A stretch of 64,000 nucleotides of DNA from DATMER01 sp035556715 (GTDB lineage Bacteria > Acidobacteriota > Thermoanaerobaculia > Multivoradales > UBA5704): the NCBI GenBank assembly GCA_035556715.1, contig DATMER010000086.1, positions 26,298 through 90,297 on the forward strand. The letters run 5' to 3'. Position 1 is the first letter of the stretch. Each line of letters opens with the position of its first letter. The notes beneath the pieces are model-generated. The model was not told where the DNA came from. It worked only from the letters and a program-made list of their open reading frames with translations, and searched no databases. Position numbers and translations under genes: made by a program. This document shows, piece by piece, positions 1 to 12,000 of the stretch.

Positions 1-1
1 A

Positions 2-3000
2 GCGATGCTCGGCCACAGCATCGGCGAGTACGTGGCTGCCTGCCTGGCCGGGGTCTTCTCGCTAGAAGATGCGCTGCGACTGGTGGCCGAGCGCGGGCGC
101 CTGATGCAGGATATGCCCAGCGGGTCGATGCTCGCGGTATCCCTGTCGGAGACGGAGGTGCGGCCGCTGCTCGGAGGACTCTCCCTGGCCGCGATCAACG
201 GACCCTCGATGTGCGTCGTCTCGGGAGACTCCGTTGAGGTCGAGGATCTGGCTGCGCGCCTCGCGGGGCGCGGCCTCCAGGCTCGACGGCTGCATACGTC
301 GCACGCCTTCCATTCGGCGGCCATGGAGCCGATGCTCGAGCGATTTGCGGCGGCTTTTAGGGGGCTCCGCCTTGCTCCACCCGAGATCCCGTTCCTCTCC
401 AATGTGACGGGCACCTGGATCCGGCCCGAAGAGGCGATCGCGTCGCGCTACTGGGTGCGGCACCTGCGGGAGACGGTCCGGTTCTCGGACGCCTTGGAGG
501 TGCTCTTCGCGCGGTTCTCCTCGGTGTTCTTGGAGATCGGCCCCGGGCAGGTGCTCACCTCGCTGGTTCGCCAACACCCGAAGCGCCCCGCAGCGCTGCC
601 AGTGCTCGCGAGCCTGCCGGCAGCGGGCGACGGCAGGCCGGCCAATGTGACGGTCCTGCGCACTCTGGGTCAGCTCTGGATGTCCGGTTTCGAGATTGAC
701 TGGGCGGGTTTCCACTCCGGAGAGCGCCGCCTGCGCGTGCCCCTGCCGACCTATCCGTTCGAGCGCCAGCGCTACTGGGTCGAGGCGGCCCCGGGCAAGG
801 AGCAGGTCCACGGGCGTGCCGCGAACGACGCAAAGGAGGTGGCAGACTGGTTCTGGGTGCCGCTCTGGCACCAAGAGCTCCCCCCGGAAGGTAGCGAGTT
901 GCCGGACGGCGCAGTCGCGGGGACTTGGCTGGTCTTCACCGACGAGACCGGACTGGGAGACCGCTTGGCGGCGCGCCTCAGAGAGTGTGGCGGGGAGGTG
1001 GCTATCGTGCGTGCCGGGGAGAGCTTCCAGGAGGCTGGCCGGGGGGATTTCGTAATCCGTCCCGGACAGGAGGCGGACTACAGCGACCTGCTCGATCGAC
1101 TCTCTCGTGAGGGGATGGCTCCGGCGCGGATTGTTCACCTCTGGAGCGTCGTCGGGCCCGTTGAGGGCGTCGGAGCCATCGAGGACGCCGAGCGCGATCA
1201 AGAACGGGGATTCTTCAGCCTGTTGTACCTGGCCCGGGCTCTGGGCGATCGGCACCCCGCGGAGGCACGCCATCCTCTCCATCTGGGGATCGTCTCGACC
1301 GGTGTGCATCGGATTACGGGAGCGGAGGATCTCGCTCCAGCCCGGGCCACCCTGCTCGGCCCAGCCACCACCCTGCCGCAGGAGTACCCCGGGGTGACCT
1401 GCGCGGCCATCGATATCACGCTTCTGCCGCCGGGAAGCCGGGGGGAGAGGCGGCTCGTCGACCTGCTCATCGCCGAACTGGCCAACTCCACAGCTAGCCC
1501 GGTCGTCGCCTACCGCGGCACCGACCGCTGGCTGCGGGCCTTCAAGCCACTGAGTCTGGCGAGCTCCCGAGGTCCGCTGCCCCTGCGGGACGCAGGGACC
1601 TACCTGATCACCGGAGGGTTGGGTGGAGTGGGTTTGGAGCTGGCAGGCTTCCTGGCCCGCTCCGCTAGGGTCCGGCTGGTGCTTGCCAGCCGTGCATTCT
1701 TTGCTGAGAGGGAGGAGTGGCCTGTGCTGGCGCAAGGCGAGGACCGCACGGCGCGGATCGCCCGGCGGCTCCTCGATCTCGAAGCCACCGGGGGGGATGT
1801 CTGGGTCGCCGCTGCTGATGTGACGGACGCCGCCTCGATGCGCCGGCTTTTCGAGGAGGCACGCCGGCGATTTGGGCGGTTCGACGGGGTGATCCATGCG
1901 GCAGGTCTCCCCGGCGGCGGGTTGATGCAGACGCGGTCGTTCACGGAGGCAGAGGCGGTGCTCGCACCCAAGATGCGGGGCACTTTGGTCCTGGAAGAGC
2001 TCCTGGCCGGGGACGCTCCCGATTTTCTGGTGCTCTGCTCCTCGCTCAACACCCTGGTCGGCGGCCCGGGTCAAGCCGACTCCGCGGCGGCCAATGCTTT
2101 CCTGGATGCATTCGCGCAATCTCGCGCAGGCGAGTTGCCGGTCTTCTCAATCAACTGGAGCCCGTGGAACAGACAGACCGAAGAGCGCGGCCATGGCCAC
2201 CGCAGCGGCAAGACACCGGTGCTTCCCCGAATCGAGGAGATGCTGGAAGGCATGGACCCGGAGCAGGCTGTCGACGCCTTCCGCCGCATCCTGGCGGGTG
2301 GACATCTCCCGCAGATCGCGGTCTCGGTCCGGTCCCTGCCTGAGGTCATGGAACGGGCGCGGTCCATGACGGCCGAGTTCACGGCCGAGACGGTGAGCCT
2401 CAATCCCAGTAGCGGGCATGCCCGCCCTGATCTGAAGACTCCTTATGTGGCGCCACGGGGGGAGGTGGAGGAAAAGCTGGCCGTGATTTGGGGCGACGTG
2501 CTTGGCCTCGACCGCATCGGCACCGCGGATGATTTCTTCGAGCTCGGCGGACACTCCCTGCTCGGTACACGCTTGGTCTCCCGGGTTCGCGAGACGTTCG
2601 GCGTCGAAGTACCGCTCGGCCAGCTCTTCGAGGCAGCCACGGTAGCCGAGTTCGCCGCGTTCGTCGAGGAGAAGCTTTCCTTGGCCGGGGCTTCCGAGCT
2701 CGACGGGATCCCCCGATTTCCTCGCAGTGGTGAGCTCCCGCTCTCCTTTTCCCAGGAGCGGCTCTGGTTCCTGGACCAGCTCGAGCCAGACAGTGCCCTT
2801 TACAACATCCCTTACAGGTTGTGGATCGGCGGTCCCTTGGTGATCCCGGCTCTAGCCGTCGCCCTCTCCGGACTCGTGGAGAGGCACGAGTCGCTTCGCA
2901 CCATCTTTCCTGCCGAGAACGGGCATCCCCGGCAGGTGGTACTGCCGGCCGTGCCACTGCCCCTACCATTGGTAGACCTGCAGTCCCTGCCTCTGGAGGT

Positions 3001-6000
3001 CCGAGAGGAGACGGCTCTCCAACTCGCCGTCGAGGAGTCCCGGCGCCCATTCGACCTTGTCCGCGGGCCTCTCCTGCGTGCCCTTCTGGCCAGGGTCGAA
3101 CCGCGGCGGCATGCTCTCATTCTGCCTTTGCACCACATCATTGCGGACGGCTGGTCGACCGGGGTCCTGCTCCATGACCTCGGCGAACTCTACGGGGCGG
3201 CCGCAGCCGGCGTCCCTTCGCCGCTTCCCGAGCTTCCCGTCCAGTACGCGGATTATGCAGTGTGGCAGCGGAACTGGCTCCAGGGGGAGGTCCTCACTAC
3301 GCAACTCGAGTATTGGAAGCGCCAGCTAGCCGGGGCACCGGCGGTGCTGGAGCTCCCCCTCGACCGACAGCGCCCGGCTGAGCAGAGCTACCGCGGCGCA
3401 AGTCGCCCCGTACCCCTCTCCTCCTTCCTCTCGGAGGCGATCAGGCGCCTGTGCCGCCAGCAGGGGGCGACCCCCTTCATGGTTTTGCTCGCCGCCTGGG
3501 CGGTCTTGCTGGGACGCCATGCGGGGCAGGACGATGTGCTGGTGGGGGCTCCGATTGCTGGGCGCAATCGGCGGGAGGTCGAAGCTTTGATCGGTTGCTT
3601 CATCAATACCCTGGTGCTGCGCTCGGATCTGTCCGGAAACCCGAGCTTTGGCGAGTTGCTGGGCCGGGTTCGCCGGACGGTCCTTGACGCTTTCGCTCAC
3701 CAGGATATCCCCTTCGAGCGAATCGTCGAGGAGGTGGTGGTCGAGCGAAACTTGGCAGTCTCTCCGCTCTTTCAGGTCATTTTCAATCTACACAATGCCC
3801 CGACGGAAAACCCGGAGGTGGAGGGGTTGGTGTTCTCGCAGCTCGACGTGGACACCGGCCTTGCGAAATTCGATCTCTCCCTGATCCTGCAGGAGAGCTC
3901 GGCGGGCTTCGAGGGGAGCCTGGAGCACAATGCGGACCTGTTCGATGGCGACACAGTGGAGCGCCTGCTGGCCCGCTTCGCGGCCCTCCTGGAAGCCGCG
4001 GTGGAAGATCCTTCCCTGCCAGTGGCGGACCTGCCGATCCTCCTGCCCAGGGAGCGGCAACAGGTGCTGGTGGAGTGGAGCGGGCAGGCGACTTCCTACC
4101 CGCGGGAGACCACGATCCACGCTCTGTTCGCAGAGCAGGCTGCTCTCTCGCCGGCCGCAGTGGCGGTGGTCGGGGCAGGGGAGTCCCTATCGTACGCGGA
4201 ATTGGAGCGTCGGGCGGCCTGCTGGGCACACCTGTTGCGCGCCTTGAAGGTGGGACCCGAGGTACGGGTTGGCATCTGCCTGGACCGCTCGCCGGCTCGT
4301 GTCGTGGCGACGCTTGCGGTCCTGATGGCGGGGGGCGCCTATGTACCGCTTGACCCTTCTTATCCGCGGGAGCGGCTGGCATTCCTGGTGCGCGACAGCG
4401 GCGCGTCGGTACTGATGACCGAGGAACGCTGGCTGCAGGCGCTGCCGAAGACCGAGGCCGCAGTCCTCTGCCTGGACCGCGACGAACGGTGGAAGGAAGC
4501 TTTCGTCGAGATTGGAGAGGCTCCTCAGGTCTCCGCCACAGGTCTCGCCTATGTTATGTACACCTCGGGTTCGACGGGAGAACCGAAAGGGGTCGCGGTC
4601 ACGCACCGGTCGGTGGTGCGCTTGGTGCGGGAGACGAGCTATGCCCATTTCGGTCCGGACGAGGTCTGCCTGCAGATCGCACCTTATGCCTTTGACGCTT
4701 CGACGCTGGAGCTCTGGGGGGCCTTGCTTAACGGCGGCTGCCTGGCCATGCCGCCGGTGGGTGTGCTATCTCCGGCCGAGTTGGGAGATCTCCTGAAACG
4801 TCACGGAGTAACGACGTTGTGGTTGACGGCGGGGTTGTTCCATCAGATGGTAGACGAGAACCTGCAGGGGCTCGCGGGGGTGCGCCAGCTCCTGGCGGGA
4901 GGGGATGTCCTCTCGGTGCCGCATGCCCAGCGGGTGTTGGCCGAGCTTCCCGGAACGCAATTGATCAATGGGTATGGCCCGACGGAGAACACGACTTTCA
5001 CCTGCTGCTACCCGGTAGCAGACTCTGCAAGTCTGGAGCCCTCGGTACCGCTGGGCCGACCGATCGCCAATACCTGGGTGTACGTGTTGGATCGGAACTT
5101 GGCTCCGGTGCCGGTCGGAGTGATCGGCGAGTTGTACACGGGTGGAGACGGGCTGGCCCGCGGGTACCTGGATCGGCCGGAGCGGACAGCGGAGCGTTTC
5201 CTGCCAGACCCTTTCGGGAGGGAGGCCGGAGGTCGCCTGTACCGGACGGGAGATCTCACCCGGTGGGGGCCGACGGGGGAGCTCAAGTACCTGGGCCGGA
5301 TCGATGCTCAGGTCAAGGTGAGGGGTTTCCGGGTTGAGCTTGGTGAGATCGAGGTGGCTCTATCAGCTCACCCCCGGGTTCGGCAAGCGGTGGTACTGGC
5401 TGAGGGGGAGAGCGGGGCTGGCCCGCGCCTGGTGGCCTACGTAGCGGGGGAAGCAGGGGAGGTGCCGGAGACGGAGCTGCGGGGTTTCCTTCGGGAGCGG
5501 CTGCCGGAGTTCATGCTGCCAGCTGCCTACGTGCTCCTCTCGGAGCTGCCGCTGACTTCCAATGGCAAGGTGAACAGAAAGGCGCTCGCGAGGCTGCGCC
5601 CTGAACGGGTAGCCGCAACCACCGGAGAAGAACCACGCACGCCCGCCGAGGAGCTGCTTGCGGGGATCTTCGCCGAGGCGCTCCAGGTCGAGCGGATCGG
5701 GATGCACGAGAGCTTCTTCGAGCAGGGCGGTCATTCACTGCTGGCGACGCGGGTGATTTCACGGGTGCGGGAAGCCTTCGGTGTGGAGTTGCCGTTGCGG
5801 GCACTGTTCGAAGCTTCGACCGTGGCTGACTTGGCGGATCGGGTCCACCAAACGGTGCAAAGCGCGGAAGGGGTATTCCTGCCGCCGATTGAGCCGGTAC
5901 GGCGTGAAGGCGATCTGCCGCTCTCCTTTGCGCAGGCCCGGTTGTGGTTCCTCGATCAGTTGCAGCCTGGGGGCTCGGCCTATAACATTCCGGCCGCTTT

Positions 6001-9000
6001 TTTGCTCTCCGGGTACATCGATGTACGGGTACTAGAAACAGCGGTCAACGAAATTTTGCGGCGCCATGAAGCGCTACGTACGACCTTCCCGGCGGTCGAC
6101 GGACAGCCGGTGCAACGGATTTCACAACCGTCCGAGTTTTGTGTCCCGGTCGTGGACGTGACGGGACTCGCTACTGAACGCCGGAAGGCCGTAGCGGACA
6201 CCTTGATGGCCGACGAGCTTCGGCGCATGTTTGATCTGGCGCGAGGCCCGCTTCTGCGATGCCTCCTGGTGCGGCTGGAGAAGCGCGAGCATCTGCTGCT
6301 GCTGAACATGCATCACATTGTCTCGGACGGCTGGTCTATGGGTGTGCTGGTGCGGGAAATTTGCACGTTGTACCCGGCGCTACGGGCCGGCCGGACCGCA
6401 GCGCTGGCGGAGTTGCCGATTCAGTATCCAGACTTCGCCGTCTGGCAGCGTGATTGGCTGCAAGGGGATGTTCTTGCCGCGCAGCTTGAGTATTGGAAGC
6501 GCCAACTCGCCGGGGCTCCGGCGGTGCTGGAACTCCCCCTCGACCGGCCACGGCCGGCCGAGCAAAGCTACCGCGGCGCGAGACGTCACGTGGCCCTTTT
6601 CTCCTCCCTCTCGGAGGCGATTGGACGCCTGTGTCGCCAGCAGGGGGTGACCCCGTTCATGGCCCTGCTCGCCGCCTGGGCGGTCCTGCTGGGACGCCAT
6701 GCCGGACAGGACGATGTCCTTGTGGGCGCACCGATCGCGGGGCGCAACCGGCGCGAGATCGAAGGCCTGATCGGATTCTTCGTCAATACCCTGGTGTTGC
6801 GCTCGGATCTGTCCGGATCTCCGCGCTTCGGCGAGTTCCTGGGCCGGGTGCGCCGGACGGCTCTCGACGCCTTTACGCACCAGGACCTCCCCTTCGAGCG
6901 GATTGTCGAGGAGGTTGTGGTCGAGCGGAACCTGGCGGTCTCTCCGCTTTTCCAGGTGCTCTTCGCCCTACAGAACGCCCCGATGGAGGAGCTGGAGGTG
7001 CCAGGGTTGGTGTTCTCGCCGCTCGACGTGGACACAGGCCTTGCGAAATTCGACCTCTCCCTGACCCTGCAGGAGAGCCGGGCGGGCTTTGTGGGGATGC
7101 TGGAGCACAACTCGGACCTGTTCGACGGCAGCACGGTGGAGCGCCTGCTGGCCCGCTTCGCGGCCCTCCTGGAGGCCGCGGTCAAAGATCCTTCCCTGCC
7201 GGTGGCAGACCTGCCGATCCTCCTAACCGGTGAGCGGCAGCAGGCGCTTGTGGAGTGGAACGACACCGTGGTGGACTACCCAGGGAATCGCTGCCTGCAC
7301 GAGATCTTGGCTGCCCAGGTTCGGCGCACTCCGGCAGCACTCGCCCTGGTGGCCGGAGAAGCAGGTGCTGAGCGCCTGACCTTCGCCACACTTGATGCCG
7401 CAGCCGAGCGTCTGGCAGCGCGGCTGCGGATCCTCGGGGTCGGGCCGGAGGTGGTGGTGGCGCTTTATCTCGAACGCTCAGCGGCACTAGGGGTTGCCGT
7501 CCTGGCCGTGCTGAAGGTGGGAGGCGCCTTTCTGCCGCTTGACCTCGCCAATCCCCGGGAGCGCCTCGCCTGGGTGCTGCAGGACGCCGCGCCATTGGTG
7601 GTGCTAACCGTGAGTGGACTCGCGCCGCGCCTGCCCACTGAATCGGACGACGTCGGTGGTCAGGGTCCGCGCGTGGTCTGCCTCGATCTGCCGGCAGGGC
7701 CGGAGGCAGCGGCTCATTTGACAGCGTGGCAGGTGACGCCGGACAACCTCGCCTACGTCATCTACACCTCGGGGTCGACCGGCCGGCCGAAAGGAACGAT
7801 GATTCCGCACCGTGGCGTGGTGAATTATCTGAGCTGGGCGGTTGACGCCTACCACGTCGAAGCGGGCTGCGGCGCACCGGTCCACACCTCGCTCGCGTTC
7901 GATCTGACCCTTACCAGCCTGCTGGCACCCTGGCTGGCCGGACGCTGCGCGCTGCTGGTACCCGAGGCTGAGGGAGTGGCCGCCCTTGGTTCGGTGCTGA
8001 CTGGCCCGATGCCGGCAGAGACCGGCTTCAGCTTGGTCAAGCTCACACCAGCCCACCTGCAGCTCCTGGCGGAGCAGCCTGGGGCCGTCGCGGCTGGCCG
8101 CACTCGAGCGCTGGTAGTCGGCGGTGAAGCCTTGTTCGGCGAGAGCCTGAAGGCCTGGCGCTCGACGGCGCCGGAGACCCGTGTTGTCAACGAGTATGGA
8201 CCCACCGAGACGGTTGTCGGCTGCTGTGTCTATGAGGCGCCGGCCGGCGTGCTCGGCAATGGACCGGTGCCGATCGGCCGTCCGATCGCCAACAGCCGTC
8301 TCTACGTCGTTGACGACCAGTTGCGGCCGGTACCTCTGGGTACCCCCGGCGAGTTGCTGATCGGCGGCGTCGGCCTGGCGCGGGGCTACCTGCGCCGGCC
8401 CGAGCTCACCGCTGAGCGCTTCGTACCGGATGCGCTGGGCGAGGTGCAGGGCGGACGGCTCTATTGCACCGGGGATCGGGTGCGGCAACGTCCCGACGGC
8501 ATTCTCGAGTACCTTGGCCGTCTCGATCATCAGGTCAAGATCCGTGGCTTCCGGATCGAGCCTGGAGAAATCGAGGCGGCTCTGGCCAGCCATCCTTCGG
8601 TGCGGGACTGCGCGATCCTCATGCGCGAGGATGCGCCGGGCTCACGCCTCCTCGTCGCCTACGTCGTCCTGAATCCAAAATTGGAAATTCAAGATCCGAG
8701 ATCAAACCTCCGCAGCTTCCTGAGCGATCGGTTGCCCGAATACATGGTGCCATCTGCCATCATGGTGTTGGACGCTCTACCTCTGTCGCCCAATGGCAAG
8801 TTGGACCGGCGGGCTCTGCCGGCTCCACAGCATACCCATGCGATGGATGGGAGCTATACAGCGCCGTCCAACCCCGTCGAGGAGCTGCTGGCCGGGATCT
8901 GGGGCGAGGTGCTGGGGATCGAGCGAGTGGGGGTCCACGAGAGCTTCTTCGCTCTCGGAGGGCACTCTCTGCTGGCGACACGCCTGGTTTCGCGCCTGCG

Positions 9001-12000
9001 CGAGGTCTTCGGCCAGGAGTTGCCTCTCCGGCTGATCTTCGAATCGCCGACAGTTGCGGCACTGGCGGAAAGAGTCGCGTCGCTGCGCGAGGGGCCGTCT
9101 GTACCCCCGATTCGGCCGGTCCCCCGCACTGGCGATCTGCCGCTCTCCTTTGCTCAACAACGTCTCTGGTTTCTGGACCGTCTGGCTCCGGACAACCCGT
9201 TCTACAACATCTTCGGCGCGGTCCGGCTGACCGGCGCGCTCGACGTCGAGGCCCTGCGCCGGACGTTTCGGGAGATAGTCCGGCGCCATGAGGCCCTGCG
9301 CACGACCTTCCGTGTGGTGGACGGGCACCCCATTCAGGCGATCGCTCCAATGCTTGGCTTTGAGGTCCCCCTGATCAATCTGCATGGCTTCTTATCCGAA
9401 CAGACTGCAACGGAGAGAGTGCGGGCCGAGCTCGCGCGGCTCTCGATCGAAGAGAGACTGCGCCCGTTCAACCTCGCTCGCGGCCCTCTGGTTCGTGCGT
9501 ACCTGGTGCGCCTCGCGCCCCGGGAGCACACGCTGTTGCTGAACTTTCACCACATCATTTCGGACGGGTGGTCGATGGGCATCCTCTTCCGGGAGCTCGG
9601 AGCGCTCTACCGTGCGTTTTCCGAGGGCGTTCCCTCACCCCTGCTGGAGCTGCCGATCCAATATGCCGACTTTGCCGTCTGGCAGCGGCAGTGGCTGCAA
9701 GGAGACAGGCTCGAAGCCGAGCTCGATTACTGGCGGCAACAGCTTGCCGGAATTCCAGAGGTCTTGGAGCTCCCATACGACCATCCACGGGGGGCCATCG
9801 AATCGTTCCGCGGCAGCACACAGTCCTTCGAGTTGTCGGCGGTCTTGGTGCGCGAGCTGACCGCGCTGACCCGCCGCCACGGCGCCACCCTTTCCATGAC
9901 GATGCTGGCAGGCTTCAAGGCGCTCCTCGCCCGCTACTCAGGACAAAAGGACATCGCTATCGGCGTCGCGATCGCCAACCGTACCCGACGCGAGATCGAG
10001 GGCCTGATCGGCTTCTTCGTCAATACACTTGTCTTCCGCAGCGATCTTGCGGACTCTCCCGGAATCGCGCGGCTGCTGACCCGGGTACGGGAGACCGCCC
10101 TCGAAGCCTACGCCCATCAGGATCTGCCCTTCGAGCGCTTAGTCGCGGAACTGCAGCCTGAGCGGAATCTGGGCCGCAATCCGCTCATCCAGATCATGTT
10201 CGGGTATCAGAATTTTCCGCGGTCGAACGTGGAGGTCCAAGGGCTCGTCCTCTCCCCTCCCGAGGAGGGCCAGGTGCCCGCCCGGACCGCGAAGTTCGAT
10301 CTCACCCTTTTCCTCGTCGAGGAGGGCGATCGGCTCCAGGGGATTCTTGAATTCAACTGCGAGCTCTTTGATGCAACGACCATGCGGCGCCTGCTCGAGC
10401 ACTTCGAGAACCTGCTGGCTGCGGCCGTGGCGCATCCCGAGACATCTGTGGCGCTCCTACCCCTCCTGACGGATGCAGAGAGCCATCAGCTCTTGCGGGA
10501 ATGGAATGCCACTGGCTTGACCAGTCCTGTCGCGGTGAGCCTTCAGAAGTTGTTTGAAACTCAGGTACGCGAAGATCCCTATGCTCCCGCTCTGCTCTTC
10601 CGTGAGAACATCCTCTCCTACGGCGAGTTGAACCGGCGTGCTAACCATCTGGCCCACCGTCTGCTCAACTTGGGTGTCGGCCTGGAGAGCTCTGTGGGAG
10701 TCTGTCTGGAGCGCTCACCGGAGCTGATCGTGGCGCTGCTGGGAATCCTCAAGGCCGGGGGCGCCTACGTCCCTCTGGATCCGGAATACCCGCGCGAGCG
10801 CTTGGCTTTCATGGTGAAGGACTCCGGCCTGCAGGTGATGGTCGGTGATGAGCTAGCGTTGAAGCAGCTCCCCGACCACCTGATCGCCGCGGTGGATGTG
10901 GTTCTTCTTGGTGTCGATTCGGAGTGTGTCGGCGATGTCGATGACGATCCGCCGGTCATGACCTCCGGCGACAATCTGGCATATGTCATGTACACATCCG
11001 GCTCAACCGGCCGGCCTAAGGGGGTGGCGGTACCCCACCGCGCCGTGGCTCGGCTCGTCCGAGACACCGATTATATCCAACTCGGCTCCGAACAGGTTTT
11101 TCTGCAGTTTGCACCGATCTCCTTCGACGCTTCGACCCTGGAGATCTGGGGCGCTCTCCTCAACGGTGCACGTCTGGTGCTCCCGCCTCCACATGCTTTG
11201 TCATTGGAGGAGCTGGGGCCGGCGATTGAACTGTACGGGGTTACGACTCTGTGGTTGACGGCGGGGCTATTCCACCAGTTCGTGGATCAACATCTTGAGG
11301 TTCTCCGGCCGGTGCGGCAATTGCTAGCAGGTGGGGATGTGCTCTCGGTTGCCCATGTGCGAAGGGTGCTCGCGGAGCTTCCAGACACGCGGCTGATCAA
11401 TGGCTACGGTCCCACCGAGAATACGACATTCACCTGCTGCCACCCGATGCAGGGGCCGCAGCTCCTCGAGTCTTCCGTGCCGATCGGACATGCGATCGCC
11501 CATACCACGGTTCACCTGCTCGATCCCCACGGCCGGCCCGTCCCGATCGGAGTGGTCGGGGAGCTCTGGACGGGCGGGGACGGCTTGGCGCGCGGCTATC
11601 TCGGGAGACCCGGGCTGACGGCGGAGCGGTTCCTTCCCGACCCCTTCGCCGGTGAATCCGGGCGGGAGCCCGGCAGCCGGCTCTACCGGACGGGAGATCT
11701 GGCGCGCCGCCTCGCCGACGGTAGCATCGAGTTCCTGGGGCGAATGGACCAGCAGGTGAAGGTCCGCGGCTTCCGCATTGAGCCCGCGGAGGTCGAGTCC
11801 CGCCTCGGTGAGCACCCCGCGGTGCTGCAGAGCGTCGTGCTCGCCCGCGAGGACGTCCCGGGCGACCGGCGCCTGGTCGCCTACGTCGTCCAGAACCCAG
11901 CTTACGAGGTGCTGGAGAGCGGCGCGCAGACGGAGCAGGTGTCGCACTGGAGCGATCTTTTCGATGACACCTACCGGCAGGGGGCCGCGGGCGCCGAACC

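Noticed and set aside
62..2119. A 685-codon minus-strand frame over the AT/KR region
   Set aside because: Antisense shadow of conserved PKS domains; no recognisable motif.
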